A DNA stretch of 34,702 nt from a bacterium (GTDB lineage: Bacteria; RBG-13-66-14; B26-G2; WVWN01). This document shows, piece by piece, positions 15,790 through 23,628 of the stretch. The first letter of the stretch is position 1. Every line of letters begins with the position of its first letter. The position numbers were made by a program, and so were the translations under genes. The stretch covers positions 1 to 34,702 of the forward strand of contig DATKVX010000046.1 of the NCBI GenBank assembly GCA_035529855.1. Direction: 5' to 3'. The notes under the pieces were generated by a model. It saw only the letters and a program-made list of their open reading frames with translations. It did no database searches and was not told where the DNA came from.

Positions 15790-16596
15790 ATGAACGCACG
15801 ATTTAAATGGGGTATTTACGCCGTCGCGGCGCTGGCCGCGGCGCTTACGTCGCAGGCGGCCGCGGCGTCCGTCGTCAGTTCGTTCAGGATGACGGGCGCC
15901 GGAACGCCGGAGGCGACCGGGATATATCGCGATTGGACGTACGTATACGGCATCTTGTATTCCGCCGGCGCGGATTATCTGGTGACCTATACGCCGGCCG
16001 GTTCGGTGGTGCGTTCGGCGACGTTGCCGCGGTCGGATGCGCCGCGCGACGCGGACCACAGCACGTTGGGCGGCGGCTACGTCGACGTCTTCGATTTCGG
16101 AAAGAAGATGCTCGTGACGTACAAGAAGAACGCCGAATTCGTGAGTGAGAAGCCGCTGCCGTCGGATACGACGGCCTACGCTTACATTCCGGGTTCGTCC
16201 AAGTACTTCATAGCCCGTGACGAGATGGTCTTCCGTTATACCACCAACGACGTACTCGTCAACAAATTCTACGCGGGCGGGTACATCGGCGGCCTGGCCG
16301 CCGCGCCCGTATACGACGGCAAGAACGGCGAGTACGTAATTATCGGCCGGTCCGGCGCGGGCGGCTATTCGTACGTTTACACCGGCGGCGGCTCGCTGGT
16401 GGATTCGTTCGTCGTACCGGGTTCGGGTACGTACGCCTCGGTGGTAGGCCGGGCCGAGCCGAAGGAATCCCAAAGGGCGTACTGGTGCATCCAACGAATC
16501 GGTACCGGCCGGTGGGCTTACCAGGTCGACGTCGGCGGTACCGCGCCGGCCGTCGCGCCGGCGTCGATGGGGAAGGTCAAAGCCATCTATCGTTAA
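15790..16596 (+). CDS. Secreted array protein 1, beta-propeller-like, with VKAxYR tail
   Basis: ATG at 15790 is chosen over an in-frame ATG at 15769 because AAGGAG lies 6 nt before it. A signal peptide ends near AAAASVVSSF. The 268-residue protein shares with the next four genes an N-terminal VVSSFRM block, a YRDWTYVYGI strand, a DADHS motif (about residue 90), a GGLAAAPVYDGKNGEYVIIG block (about 173-192), GGSLVDSF repeats, a YWC motif and the tail VAPASMGKVKAIYR. Recurrent G-S-L-V-x-S-F strands suggest a small propeller, but I recognise no named family. This is the most divergent member near the C-terminus, lacking the paired Cys of CVCGPGYP. Confidence 0.8.
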   Translation: MNARFKWGIYAVAALAAALTSQAAAASVVSSFRMTGAGTPEATGIYRDWTYVYGILYSAGADYLVTYTPAGSVVRSATLPRSDAPRDADHSTLGGGYVDVFDFGKKMLVTYKKNAEFVSEKPLPSDTTAYAYIPGSSKYFIARDEMVFRYTTNDVLVNKFYAGGYIGGLAAAPVYDGKNGEYVIIGRSGAGGYSYVYTGGGSLVDSFVVPGSGTYASVVGRAEPKESQRAYWCIQRIGTGRWAYQVDVGGTAPAVAPASMGKVKAIYR

Positions 16597-16642
16597 CGCG
16601 TCGAAATCGACGCCGGGTATCCGGAATTAAGGGGTTGAGGTG

Positions 16643-17413
16643 ATGACGAGGAAGGCGGGTATAGTGGTCGCGGCGGCGGCTTGCGCCGCGGCGTCGGCGT
16701 TCGGTGCGGTCGGCGACGTTATCAGCTCTTTCCCCTGGCCGAACGCCCGCGACGCTTATCGCGACGGCGATTACGTCTATTGCGTCGTCGGAACCAATAC
16801 GCTGCGGCGGTACGCCGTCGGCGGCTCTCTCGTGGGGACCGTGCCGCTCGGCGGCCTGACCGCCGCGGGCGACGCGGACCACTGCGTCGCCGGCGCGGGT
16901 CGCATGACCGTACTGGGCGGGAGCAACCGCATATTCGAATACCACCTTTCCAACGGCTCGTTGATAAGGTCGTACGCTGCGCCGCCCAGTACTACCGGGT
17001 TCGCGTATTGCCCCGGCGTCGCCTATTACTACGTACACAGCGGCGCGGACGTCCGCCGTTATACGACGGCGGGGAGTCTGGTAAGCAGCTTTACGGTTAG
17101 TTATTCCGACGGGCCCATCGCGGCTACGGACCGCTTCCGGGACCGGGCCGGCGACTACGTCGTCGTGGGCTCAAGGCTCTCTTTCTACGCCACGGTCTAT
17201 ACCGGTACCGGTTCTCTGGTGCGGAGTTTCGTTTTACCGGCGGTGACGTACGGCTGCGTCTGCGGCCCGGGCGCGCCCTCCACCCGCGGTACGACCTATT
17301 GGTGTAACTTGCGTATGGGGACCGATTTCTACGCCTACCAGATCGACCTCGGCAATACGAACGTGGCGCTCGAGCCGGTGTCTATAGGGAAAATTAAAAC
17401 CCTCTACCGTTAG
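16643..17413 (+). CDS. Secreted array protein 2, beta-propeller-like, with VKALYR-type tail
   Basis: The start is ATG at 16643, 8 nt after AAGGGG; a GTG directly before it (16640) is a possible alternative. The signal peptide runs to about FGAVGDV. The mature part has VISSFPWPNARDAYRDGDYV, GDADHC, GPIAATDRF, an AGDYVVVG strand and CVCGPGAPSTRGTTYWC. It ends EPVSIGKIKTLYR, the most diverged tail of the set. It is very like array protein 3 along its whole length, so the pair is a recent tandem duplication. The 46-bp gap before it contains no terminator, which supports an operon. Function unknown; probably cell-surface or secreted. Confidence 0.8.
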   Translation: MTRKAGIVVAAAACAAASAFGAVGDVISSFPWPNARDAYRDGDYVYCVVGTNTLRRYAVGGSLVGTVPLGGLTAAGDADHCVAGAGRMTVLGGSNRIFEYHLSNGSLIRSYAAPPSTTGFAYCPGVAYYYVHSGADVRRYTTAGSLVSSFTVSYSDGPIAATDRFRDRAGDYVVVGSRLSFYATVYTGTGSLVRSFVLPAVTYGCVCGPGAPSTRGTTYWCNLRMGTDFYAYQIDLGNTNVALEPVSIGKIKTLYR

Positions 17414-17464
17414 CCTTTAATAGATGACCCCGTTCAAACCGCTGAACCGTAAGGGATGCGGGAG

Positions 17465-18235
17465 ATGAAAAAGGGAATTTTTGCGGTTATTGCGGCCGGC
17501 GCGGCCTTGAGCGCTTCCCCGGCCGCCGCCGCCGTTGGCGACGTCATAAGCTCGTTCGCCTGGTCGGGCGCCCGCAACGTCTATCGCGACGCCGGCTACG
17601 TTTACTGCGTGGCCGGCGTTAATACGTTTCGGACCTATACGGTCGGCGGGTCCTTGGTCCGCACGGTGTCTCTGAGCGGGTTGACGGACGCCGGCGACGC
17701 GGACCATAGTCCGGCGGGGACCGGCTACTTCGCCGTTATTGAGCGCTCGAGCGTCATATACGAATACGCGGTTTCGAGCGGTTCGTTCGTGAGGTCCATC
17801 GCCGCGGGCCCCGGTACGCTGGGCGGCGGTTACTTCCCGGGAAGCGCGTACGTCTACGTACATATAAACCCGTTCGTACTCCGTTTAACGACCGCGGGGA
17901 GTTTGGTGGGCTCGTTCGTGGTGAGCTATTCCGCGGGGCCGCTCGCGGCGACGAATCGGTTCGACGGCCGGGCCGGCGACTACGTAATAGTAGGGGCGCG
18001 GACGTCCGGCAATACTATGGTCTATACCGGCGCGGGCTCCGTGGTGACCACTTTCAACGTTCCGGGGACGACGTACGGCTGCGTCTGCGGCCCGGGCTAC
18101 CCGTCCACCCGCGGTACGACGTACTGGTGTAATATCGGCGTGGGCTCGAGCCGGTACGCTTACCAGGTCGACCTCGGCAACGCGACGGCCGTCGCGCCGG
18201 CGTCGGTGGGGAAGGTTAAGGCTTTGTATCGCTGA
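17465..18235 (+). CDS. Secreted array protein 3, beta-propeller-like, with VKALYR tail
   Basis: ATG at 17465 lies 8 nt after AAGGGA and begins MKKGIFAVIAAGAALSASP, a clear signal peptide; an ATG at 17456 overlaps the Shine-Dalgarno and is less likely. The mature protein has AVGDVISSFAWSGARNVYRD, GDADHS, GPLAATNRFDGRAGDYVIVG and CVCGPGYPSTRGTTYWC. The tail is VAPASVGKVKALYR. Two cysteines flank the GPGYP loop, a candidate disulfide in the exported protein. It is the closest relative of array protein 2. Confidence 0.8.
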   Translation: MKKGIFAVIAAGAALSASPAAAAVGDVISSFAWSGARNVYRDAGYVYCVAGVNTFRTYTVGGSLVRTVSLSGLTDAGDADHSPAGTGYFAVIERSSVIYEYAVSSGSFVRSIAAGPGTLGGGYFPGSAYVYVHINPFVLRLTTAGSLVGSFVVSYSAGPLAATNRFDGRAGDYVIVGARTSGNTMVYTGAGSVVTTFNVPGTTYGCVCGPGYPSTRGTTYWCNIGVGSSRYAYQVDLGNATAVAPASVGKVKALYR

Positions 18236-18269
18236 GTTCACATTAATATGAATATAAGGGGGTAGAGAG

Positions 18270-19094
18270 ATGATTGCGGTACGTTTATTTTTTTACGGCG
18301 CGGCGTTAATTTTAGTCGGGGCCGTACCCGCGTTTTGCTCGTTGGGATCGGTGATAAGTTCTTTCAAGGTAGCCGACAATAGGTTCGTCGACGCATACAG
18401 CGTAGGCCGGGACGCGACGTACGTTTATTACATTACGAAAGACCGCCCAACGCCTGGCTACAGGTTGACCTACCGTTACCCGGGTGGCGGCGGCGGTAGG
18501 TCGTTATGGATCTACGGTTTTCCCGCGAGCCACGGCGACGCCGACCGCAGCGTCTTGGGTTTCGGTTACATAGCCGACATCTACCAAGAAGGTAGCGGCC
18601 CCCAGACTGTTACGGACTTCGACATTAGGACCGGCTCGGCCGTGGCGTCATGGGCGCCGTTGAGTAGCATGCAGGGTTACGCGTACAACCCCGCCCGCCG
18701 CATCCGGTACGTTGGGATTAGCAACTACGTGTACCGGTATAATATGCGGGGGAGTTTGCTCAGTTCTTTCGGGGCACCCATAGGTATATCGGGCCTTGCC
18801 GCTCCGCAGGAGTTCGCAGGAAAGCCGGGCGAATACATAATCGTTACTAGAGGCAATTATTGGTACGCGTTTACCGGTCAAGGAGTCGAAGTCGCCCGGG
18901 TCCTGTTTCCTTGGGAGTTTTCCGGTATCTCTACCAGCGCTTGCGGCCCCGGTTACCCGCCGGCGTACGGAAATACGCTGTGGTGCTTGGCGACGGTTAA
19001 ATTGGCGGACGTCTACGTATGCCAGTTATACCTCGGCAACGCCACGGCCGTAGCGCCGGCGTCGGTGGGGAGGATAAAGGCGTTGTATCGTTAG
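18270..19094 (+). CDS. Secreted array protein 4, beta-propeller-like, with IKALYR tail
   Basis: The ATG follows GGGGTAGAGAG. A signal peptide ends near AVPAFCSLGS. The 274-residue product keeps the family landmarks in altered form: LGSVISSFKV, RDATYVYYI, GDADRS instead of DADHS, GLAAPQEFAGKPGEYIIV, CGPGYPPAYGNTLWC, and VAPASVGRIKALYR at the end. It has an extra Gly-rich loop (PGGGGGRS). Codon choice is AT-richer than in proteins 1-3, suggesting an older duplication or a separate source. Confidence 0.8.
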   Translation: MIAVRLFFYGAALILVGAVPAFCSLGSVISSFKVADNRFVDAYSVGRDATYVYYITKDRPTPGYRLTYRYPGGGGGRSLWIYGFPASHGDADRSVLGFGYIADIYQEGSGPQTVTDFDIRTGSAVASWAPLSSMQGYAYNPARRIRYVGISNYVYRYNMRGSLLSSFGAPIGISGLAAPQEFAGKPGEYIIVTRGNYWYAFTGQGVEVARVLFPWEFSGISTSACGPGYPPAYGNTLWCLATVKLADVYVCQLYLGNATAVAPASVGRIKALYR

Positions 19095-19128
19095 CTTCGC
19101 ATAGCGTAACGTTAACAGGGGTTCCAAA

Positions 19129-19986
19129 ATGAGAAGGCCGAGGTTTGGCTTAGTCGTAGTACTTATAGTTCTAACCGCAGCGGCCGCTAACGCCGGCGTG
19201 GGCTCGGTGATAAGTTCGTTTCGTATGAGCGGGGATAACGAACCGTATGCAGTCGCCGTCTACCGGGATGCGAACTTCGTTTATGGCGTTTTACAATACG
19301 GCCCTTCCGGCGAACACGAGTTCGAACTATCTACGTACGCTCCGGATGGTTCGGCCTTGGGCTCTATCCCGTTGAGTTGTACGCCGGGATGGGCCAATTG
19401 CCGCCTTGATTGGCTCAACGACGCGGACCACAGCGTATTAGGCGACGGGTATTTTGGGATAATCGGCGTGGGTAAATCTTTTCCCCCTTTCGGTTTAGAT
19501 TTTAATATTAAAACCGGTTCTATCGTGGGGAGTTTCCCGACGTCTCCGTACGCTAGGGCTTACGCGCATATTCCTGGTGGAGCATATATTTACGTAGGTC
19601 AATCCTATCCAAGCAATATTTTCCGCTTAACGACGTCCGGGAGCCTCGTTAGTTCGTTTAATCCACGTGACGTATGCGACCTTTTGGCGGCGACGGATTA
19701 CTTCAAAGGCCTAAACGGCGCGTACCTTATATCATACGGCGGCGGCAGCGGGTTGTACCACCACGTTTATACTGACGCCGGGTCATTGGTAGGCTCTTTC
19801 TGGTTAGGGCCTTTCAGTATGACTTTCGCCGGCGTTTGTGGCCCGGGTTACCCGTCGTACTACGGCACAACGTATTGGTGCATTAGTTGGGGGAGCGGCG
19901 GCTTATGGTGTTACCAGATAGACCTCGCCAACCGCGTCGCTGTCGCGCCCGCTTCGGTGGGGAAGGTTAAGGCCCTTTTCAGGTAA
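19129..19986 (+). CDS. Secreted array protein 5, beta-propeller-like, with VKALFR tail
   Basis: ATG at 19129 starts MRRPRFGLVVVLIVLTAAAA, a signal peptide. The 285-residue product is the longest array member. Landmarks are VGSVISSFRMSG, VYRDANFVYGV, NDADHSVLGDGYF, LLAATDYFKGLNGAYLI, VCGPGYPSYYGTTYWC and the tail VAVAPASVGKVKALFR. Extra cysteines occur in a loop (SCTPGWANCR). Its last residues match those of the NHL proteins (KALFR) more than its array siblings (KALYR). A strong terminator follows, closing the operon. Confidence 0.8.
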   Translation: MRRPRFGLVVVLIVLTAAAANAGVGSVISSFRMSGDNEPYAVAVYRDANFVYGVLQYGPSGEHEFELSTYAPDGSALGSIPLSCTPGWANCRLDWLNDADHSVLGDGYFGIIGVGKSFPPFGLDFNIKTGSIVGSFPTSPYARAYAHIPGGAYIYVGQSYPSNIFRLTTSGSLVSSFNPRDVCDLLAATDYFKGLNGAYLISYGGGSGLYHHVYTDAGSLVGSFWLGPFSMTFAGVCGPGYPSYYGTTYWCISWGSGGLWCYQIDLANRVAVAPASVGKVKALFR

Positions 19987-20007
19987 ATTATCCGGTTAAA
20001 TAAGCAG

Positions 20008-20029
20008 CCGGCCTTCGGGCCGGTTTTTT
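20008..20029 (+). terminator. Intrinsic terminator of the paralog array
   Basis: CCGGCC, loop TTCG, GGCCGG, then TTTTTT. Confidence 0.9.
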
Positions 20030-20105
20030 CGCAACTATTTTCAATATATACCTGTATTTATGAATATAGTATTAATAATATGAAGATTTATATGAAATAC
20101 ATTCA

Positions 20106-20134
20106 TTTTGATATTGACTTATGGAAGTTATTAT
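20106..20134 (+). promoter_or_regulatory. Possible promoter of the DUF2089 operon
   Basis: In a very AT-rich stretch, TATTAT at 20129-20134 is preceded 17 bp upstream by a poor TTTTGA. A TTGATA with a 15-bp spacer is an alternative. The start near 20141 fits the Shine-Dalgarno at 20154-20160. Confidence 0.35.
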
Positions 20135-20168
20135 GTTAACGTTATACCAGAATAAGGAGGTGACCGGT

Positions 20169-20549
20169 TTGCCGACGTTACCCGAGAATTGTCCGTTTTG
20201 CGGGGGCGCCATAGACGTTACGGCGTTCGCGTGCCGCGATTGCGACGCCGCGGTCGAGGGCCGCTTCGCACCCAACAAGCTGGCCGCGCTCGACGGCGCG
20301 CAGGCCGAGTTCGTCCTGGCGTTCGTACGCAACCGCGGCAACATCAAGACGCTCGAGCGCGAGCTGGGCGTCTCGTACCCCACGGTGCGCGCCCGCCTCG
20401 ACGACGTTATCCGCGCGCTGGGCTTCCGGGTCGCGGAGGACGCCGCCGCGGCGGAGGAGACGCGTGCCCGGCGCGCCGACGTGTTGGCGGCGGTCGAAAA
20501 GGGCGAGATGACCGCAGCCGAGGCCGCCGACGCGCTCAAGAAGCTCTAA
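20169..20549 (+). CDS. DUF2089-family zinc-ribbon/HTH regulator
   Basis: The start is TTG at 20169, 8 nt after AAGGAGG; upstream in-frame ATGs (20121, 20133) fall in or before the presumed -10 region. The 126-residue product has a zinc ribbon, CPFCGG then CRDC (about 8-28), followed by the DUF2089 core: FVLAFVRNRGNIKTLEREL and GVSYPTVRARLDDVIRALG, a helix-turn-helix-like segment. The C-terminus VLAAVEKGEMTAAEAADAL is a two-helix module that also opens the two downstream proteins. DUF2089 proteins are presumed transcription regulators. It probably controls its own operon; that is inference. Confidence 0.85.
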   Translation: MPTLPENCPFCGGAIDVTAFACRDCDAAVEGRFAPNKLAALDGAQAEFVLAFVRNRGNIKTLERELGVSYPTVRARLDDVIRALGFRVAEDAAAAEETRARRADVLAAVEKGEMTAAEAADALKKL

Positions 20550-20571
20550 TCGTAGAATCCCAGGAGGAACG

Positions 20572-21507
20572 ATGGCCGAAGACGAGAGGATGGAGATCCT
20601 AAAAAAACTCGAGAAGGGCGAGATTAGCGCCGCCCGGGCCGAGGAGATGCTCGAGGCGCTGGACGCCGGCGTCGACGTCGAACCGCCGGAGGCCAAGGCC
20701 GAGGGCAAGGTGGTAACTGATATTACGGAGTGGTCGCCCGAAGGCCCCATCAGCGAGCTGAAGCTCAGCAGTTTCATCGGCGACGTCGTCGCCCGGGCGG
20801 GCGAGCAGACGTTGGTGGTCGCGACCGTCAAAGCGCGGGCGAAGAAGGCGGAGGAAGCCAAGAAGCTCTTCGAAAAGGTCGAGCTGTCGTTCGACGAGAA
20901 GGATGGGAAAGCTTATGTCAAGGTCGACATGACGAAGAGCATCCTCGAGCTCTTCCGCGGCGCCAAGGTGTGGGTCGACTTCGACGTCACCGTTCCGGCG
21001 GACGTCGCGTTCGTCGCCTCGTACGGTACCGGCAAACTTACCACCGAGGGCATCGCGCGCGTGGGGGCCAACGGCGGGAACGGCAAAGTCGAGACCGACG
21101 CCGCGTACGTCGACGTCAATCTGGGCAACGGCAAGGTCCTCAGTCGCGGGGCCCGCGAGCTCGACGTCAACGGCGGCAACTTAAAGGTGTCCGTCGACGC
21201 CGCCGACGCCCTTGAGAAGTTCCGTTTCAACGTCGGCAACGGCGCGGTGGACCTGAAGCTGGAACGTTTGCCGGAGAACGCCGACTACGCCATGAACTTC
21301 GGCAACGGCAAGGTGTCGGCCCGGTTCGGCCGCAAGCCGACCGACTGTTTAATCAAAATCGAGTCGGTGGCCGGCAAGCTGGATACGGACCTGCCCTTCG
21401 ATAAGAAGGGGACGACGATGGTCTACGCCGACGGCGAGGCCCGGGCCAACGTGAGAATCAACGCCGCCCATAGCAAGGTCGAGATAAAGGTCAAGGAGGA
21501 TAAATAA
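20572..21507 (+). CDS. DUF4097-type adhesin-like beta-strand protein with N-terminal SHOCT-like module
   Basis: An AGGAGG precedes the ATG. Residues about 5-30 (RMEILKKLEKGEISAARAEE) form a short two-helix SHOCT/YvlB-N-like module. The remaining ~260 residues are repeated short beta-strands with G-N-G-K turns (GANGGNGKVETD, LGNGKVLSRG, NFGNGKVSARFG), as in the DUF4097 beta-helix family. There is no signal peptide, so it is cytoplasmic or loosely membrane-associated. In Firmicutes, related YvlB-type proteins lie with envelope-stress genes. It sits between a DUF2089 regulator and another SHOCT-like protein. Whether it acts as a sensor or a structural partner is unknown. Confidence 0.8.
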   Translation: MAEDERMEILKKLEKGEISAARAEEMLEALDAGVDVEPPEAKAEGKVVTDITEWSPEGPISELKLSSFIGDVVARAGEQTLVVATVKARAKKAEEAKKLFEKVELSFDEKDGKAYVKVDMTKSILELFRGAKVWVDFDVTVPADVAFVASYGTGKLTTEGIARVGANGGNGKVETDAAYVDVNLGNGKVLSRGARELDVNGGNLKVSVDAADALEKFRFNVGNGAVDLKLERLPENADYAMNFGNGKVSARFGRKPTDCLIKIESVAGKLDTDLPFDKKGTTMVYADGEARANVRINAAHSKVEIKVKEDK

Positions 21508-21887
21508 TGGTAACCGCGGAGCGTTTGAAAATATTGAGGATGCTCGAGGAAGGTAAGATAAAAGCCGACGAGGCGGCGCGGCTCCTGGAGGCCGTGGGAG
21601 AAAGCGGCGCGGAAGCCGAGGCGGCCGCGGCGACCAAAGGCCGCGGCAGGACGCTCCACGTCCGCGTCTTTCGCGGCGACAGTGAACGCCCCAACGTGGA
21701 CGTCAACATCCCGCTCAGCCTCGCGAAGTGGGCGTTGAAGTTCGTCCCCGCGGACGCCAAGGCGCGTATGGGCGATAAGGAGGTAGACCTCGACGAACTC
21801 GGTACGCTCCTCGACGAGGGCGTCGGCGAGATAATAACGGTCCACGACGAAGATAAGGACGAACGCGTCGAGATCTCGATAAAATAA
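21507..21887 (+). CDS. Small SHOCT-like-module protein, third gene of the DUF2089 operon
   Basis: The ATG overlaps the previous TAA (TAATG), so translation is coupled. The 126-residue product opens with ERLKILRMLEEGKIKADEAA, the same two-helix module as its neighbours. An Ala-rich linker follows, then a beta/alpha domain (VRVFRGDSERPNVDVNIPLS and WALKFVPADA) of the type often found after YvlB/SHOCT-like modules in DUF4097 operons. No signal peptide or membrane segment is visible. A strong terminator follows. Confidence 0.75.
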   Translation: MVTAERLKILRMLEEGKIKADEAARLLEAVGESGAEAEAAAATKGRGRTLHVRVFRGDSERPNVDVNIPLSLAKWALKFVPADAKARMGDKEVDLDELGTLLDEGVGEIITVHDEDKDERVEISIK

Positions 21888-21913
21888 CTAAGGAGGGGTG
21901 CCGCGAAAGAAAC

Positions 21914-21937
21914 CCCGGCCGCGAGGCCGGGTTTTTT
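21914..21937. terminator. Terminator between convergent genes
   Basis: CCCGGCC, loop GCGA, GGCCGGG, then TTTTTT on the plus strand. On the minus strand the stem is followed by GTTTCTTT, so it may also serve the gene ending at 21950. Confidence 0.85.
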
Positions 21938-21949
21938 ACGGCTGCGATT

Positions 21950-23596
21950 TTATCGCACTATTACCATCCGCTTGGCGGCCTCGTCGTCGCCGGCCTCGAG
22001 TTTGTAAACGTAGACGCCGGGGGCGAAGTCGAACGCGAGCTCGAGCACGTGTTTGCCGGCGCTATAGTCGCCCCGCGTCCGGTATACTTCGCGGCCGGCG
22101 AGGTCGTAGACGCGGAAGGACGCCGTGCCGGCGCGCGCCAGCGCGAACGCGACCGCGGTCCGGCCGTACGTCGCCGGGTTGGGGTAGTTCTGGCCCAGCG
22201 CGAACGTGGCCTTGACCGCGCCGGCGGTGCGCTCCACCGGTCCGGTAATCCGGTAGTGGCCGCTCGGACTTAACGCCTCCAGCCAGTAGCGGTACGTCGT
22301 CGCCGGGACGACGTCCGTATCCGCAAAGGCGTACGGCGGGTCGCCCGTGAGCGGGGTATCGGTTATTTTCGCTCGTCCGGGCAGGCCTTTCGTCTCACGG
22401 TACAGGTTGTAGGCGGCGGCGTGGGTTTCGAACGCGGGGTCCCAGCTCAGGACGAGCCTACCGGGCTCCGCGGCCGCGGCGAAGTTCGTCACGCTCAAAT
22501 CGCGGATAATGCGGTCCATCCCCATCATGCACAGGTACGACGTGACCCAGGTATGGTCGCCTGTTTCGCTGCCGGCTTGCGAGGGGGGGATGCCGCCGTC
22601 GTCGTCCGTATCCTGGGCGACGAGGTTAGACGCGATTTTATCGAATTTAGACCAGTACGAGTCGTCGCCCGTCGCGTGGTAGCAGCTGTGGTGGCCGAAC
22701 ATATACCACGCGTTCCACGCGTTGTCCCACGAGCCGGCGCTGGGTTCCACCAGCGTTTTGAGGTACGGCCCGTGTTTTACCATCCAGGACCGCTCGTCGC
22801 CCGGGTGCTCTTGGAAGTAAGAGTTGTGGAGGCCCCATATCGCGGCGCCGCCCGACATGGCCCAGCTATTATACCCGATGCACCAACCCGGCGCTTCCTC
22901 CGCCAGCGATTTAACCTTCGACGCCAGCGACAGCGCTACGACCTTCAGGTCGGCGTCGCCCACGTCCTCCGCGTATTCGTAGAGGTTGCCGACGGCCCAC
23001 GCCGTGCATAAGTAGTTGGTCAGGTACGAAATATTCTCGATTTCGATGGGGTTCTCGGCGACGAAGCGCGCGCACGTAAGGCCGTAGTTTTTACGGGATT
23101 CGTCGCCGGTCGCCCGTCGGTACATCATCTCGGCGCGCATGCCCCAACCGCAATTGTAGATCCGGTAATATTTAGAGGCCGGGTTTTCCCAACCTTCCTC
23201 TTCCCACGCCGGGTTTTTGTTTATATAAATCCAGGAGCGCGCGACGGCGTCGTCGTACTTGCGGCTGCCGGTGAGCTGACGCCACCGCGACCACACCCAA
23301 ACCGACTCTTGGGTGTTATCGGTCTGGATGATTTCGGGCATGTTCTCGCCCTCGCGGATGCCGCCGTAGTTCGGGTCGTTGGGGTCTTTGACCTGCCAGT
23401 ACTCGATGAAGGCGCACGCCTTTCCGAAAACCGCTTCGGCGTCGTATTCTTCGGCGCGGGCGTCGTAGCCCAGGCGCGGCTGGAGCGGCGGCCCGGGCGG
23501 CCGGGCCAACTCCTCCGCGGTCCAAAATTCGGTGGCGAACGCGGCCGTCCCGACCGCGACCGCGGTTAGCGTTATTGCCAGGTTGTTTTTAAACAT
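21950..23596 (-). CDS. Secreted alpha/alpha-barrel-like protein with FN3 and T9SS-type C-terminal domain
   Basis: ATG at 23596 follows GGGAGGAA and starts MFKNNLAITLTAVAVGTAAF, a signal peptide. The 548-residue product has an alpha-helical region (about 25-395) with repeated W/Y-rich helices (QESVWVWSRWRQLTG, SWDNAWNAWYMFGHHSCY), as in alpha/alpha-toroid glycosidases or lyases. Catalytic residues cannot be identified. A fibronectin-type segment (about 400-465) comes next. Then GAVKATF leads directly into ALGQNYPNPATYGRTAV, the classic start of a FlgD-like/Por-secretion tail domain that ends VYVYKLEAGDDEAAKRMVIVR-like. This domain directs type IX secretion in Bacteroidota; the route here is unproven. 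No T9SS machinery gene is visible. Confidence 0.8.
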   Translation of the reverse strand: MFKNNLAITLTAVAVGTAAFATEFWTAEELARPPGPPLQPRLGYDARAEEYDAEAVFGKACAFIEYWQVKDPNDPNYGGIREGENMPEIIQTDNTQESVWVWSRWRQLTGSRKYDDAVARSWIYINKNPAWEEEGWENPASKYYRIYNCGWGMRAEMMYRRATGDESRKNYGLTCARFVAENPIEIENISYLTNYLCTAWAVGNLYEYAEDVGDADLKVVALSLASKVKSLAEEAPGWCIGYNSWAMSGGAAIWGLHNSYFQEHPGDERSWMVKHGPYLKTLVEPSAGSWDNAWNAWYMFGHHSCYHATGDDSYWSKFDKIASNLVAQDTDDDGGIPPSQAGSETGDHTWVTSYLCMMGMDRIIRDLSVTNFAAAAEPGRLVLSWDPAFETHAAAYNLYRETKGLPGRAKITDTPLTGDPPYAFADTDVVPATTYRYWLEALSPSGHYRITGPVERTAGAVKATFALGQNYPNPATYGRTAVAFALARAGTASFRVYDLAGREVYRTRGDYSAGKHVLELAFDFAPGVYVYKLEAGDDEAAKRMVIVR

Positions 23597-23628
23597 AACG
23601 GGTTCCTCCCGGCGGCTTATTTTTGCGT

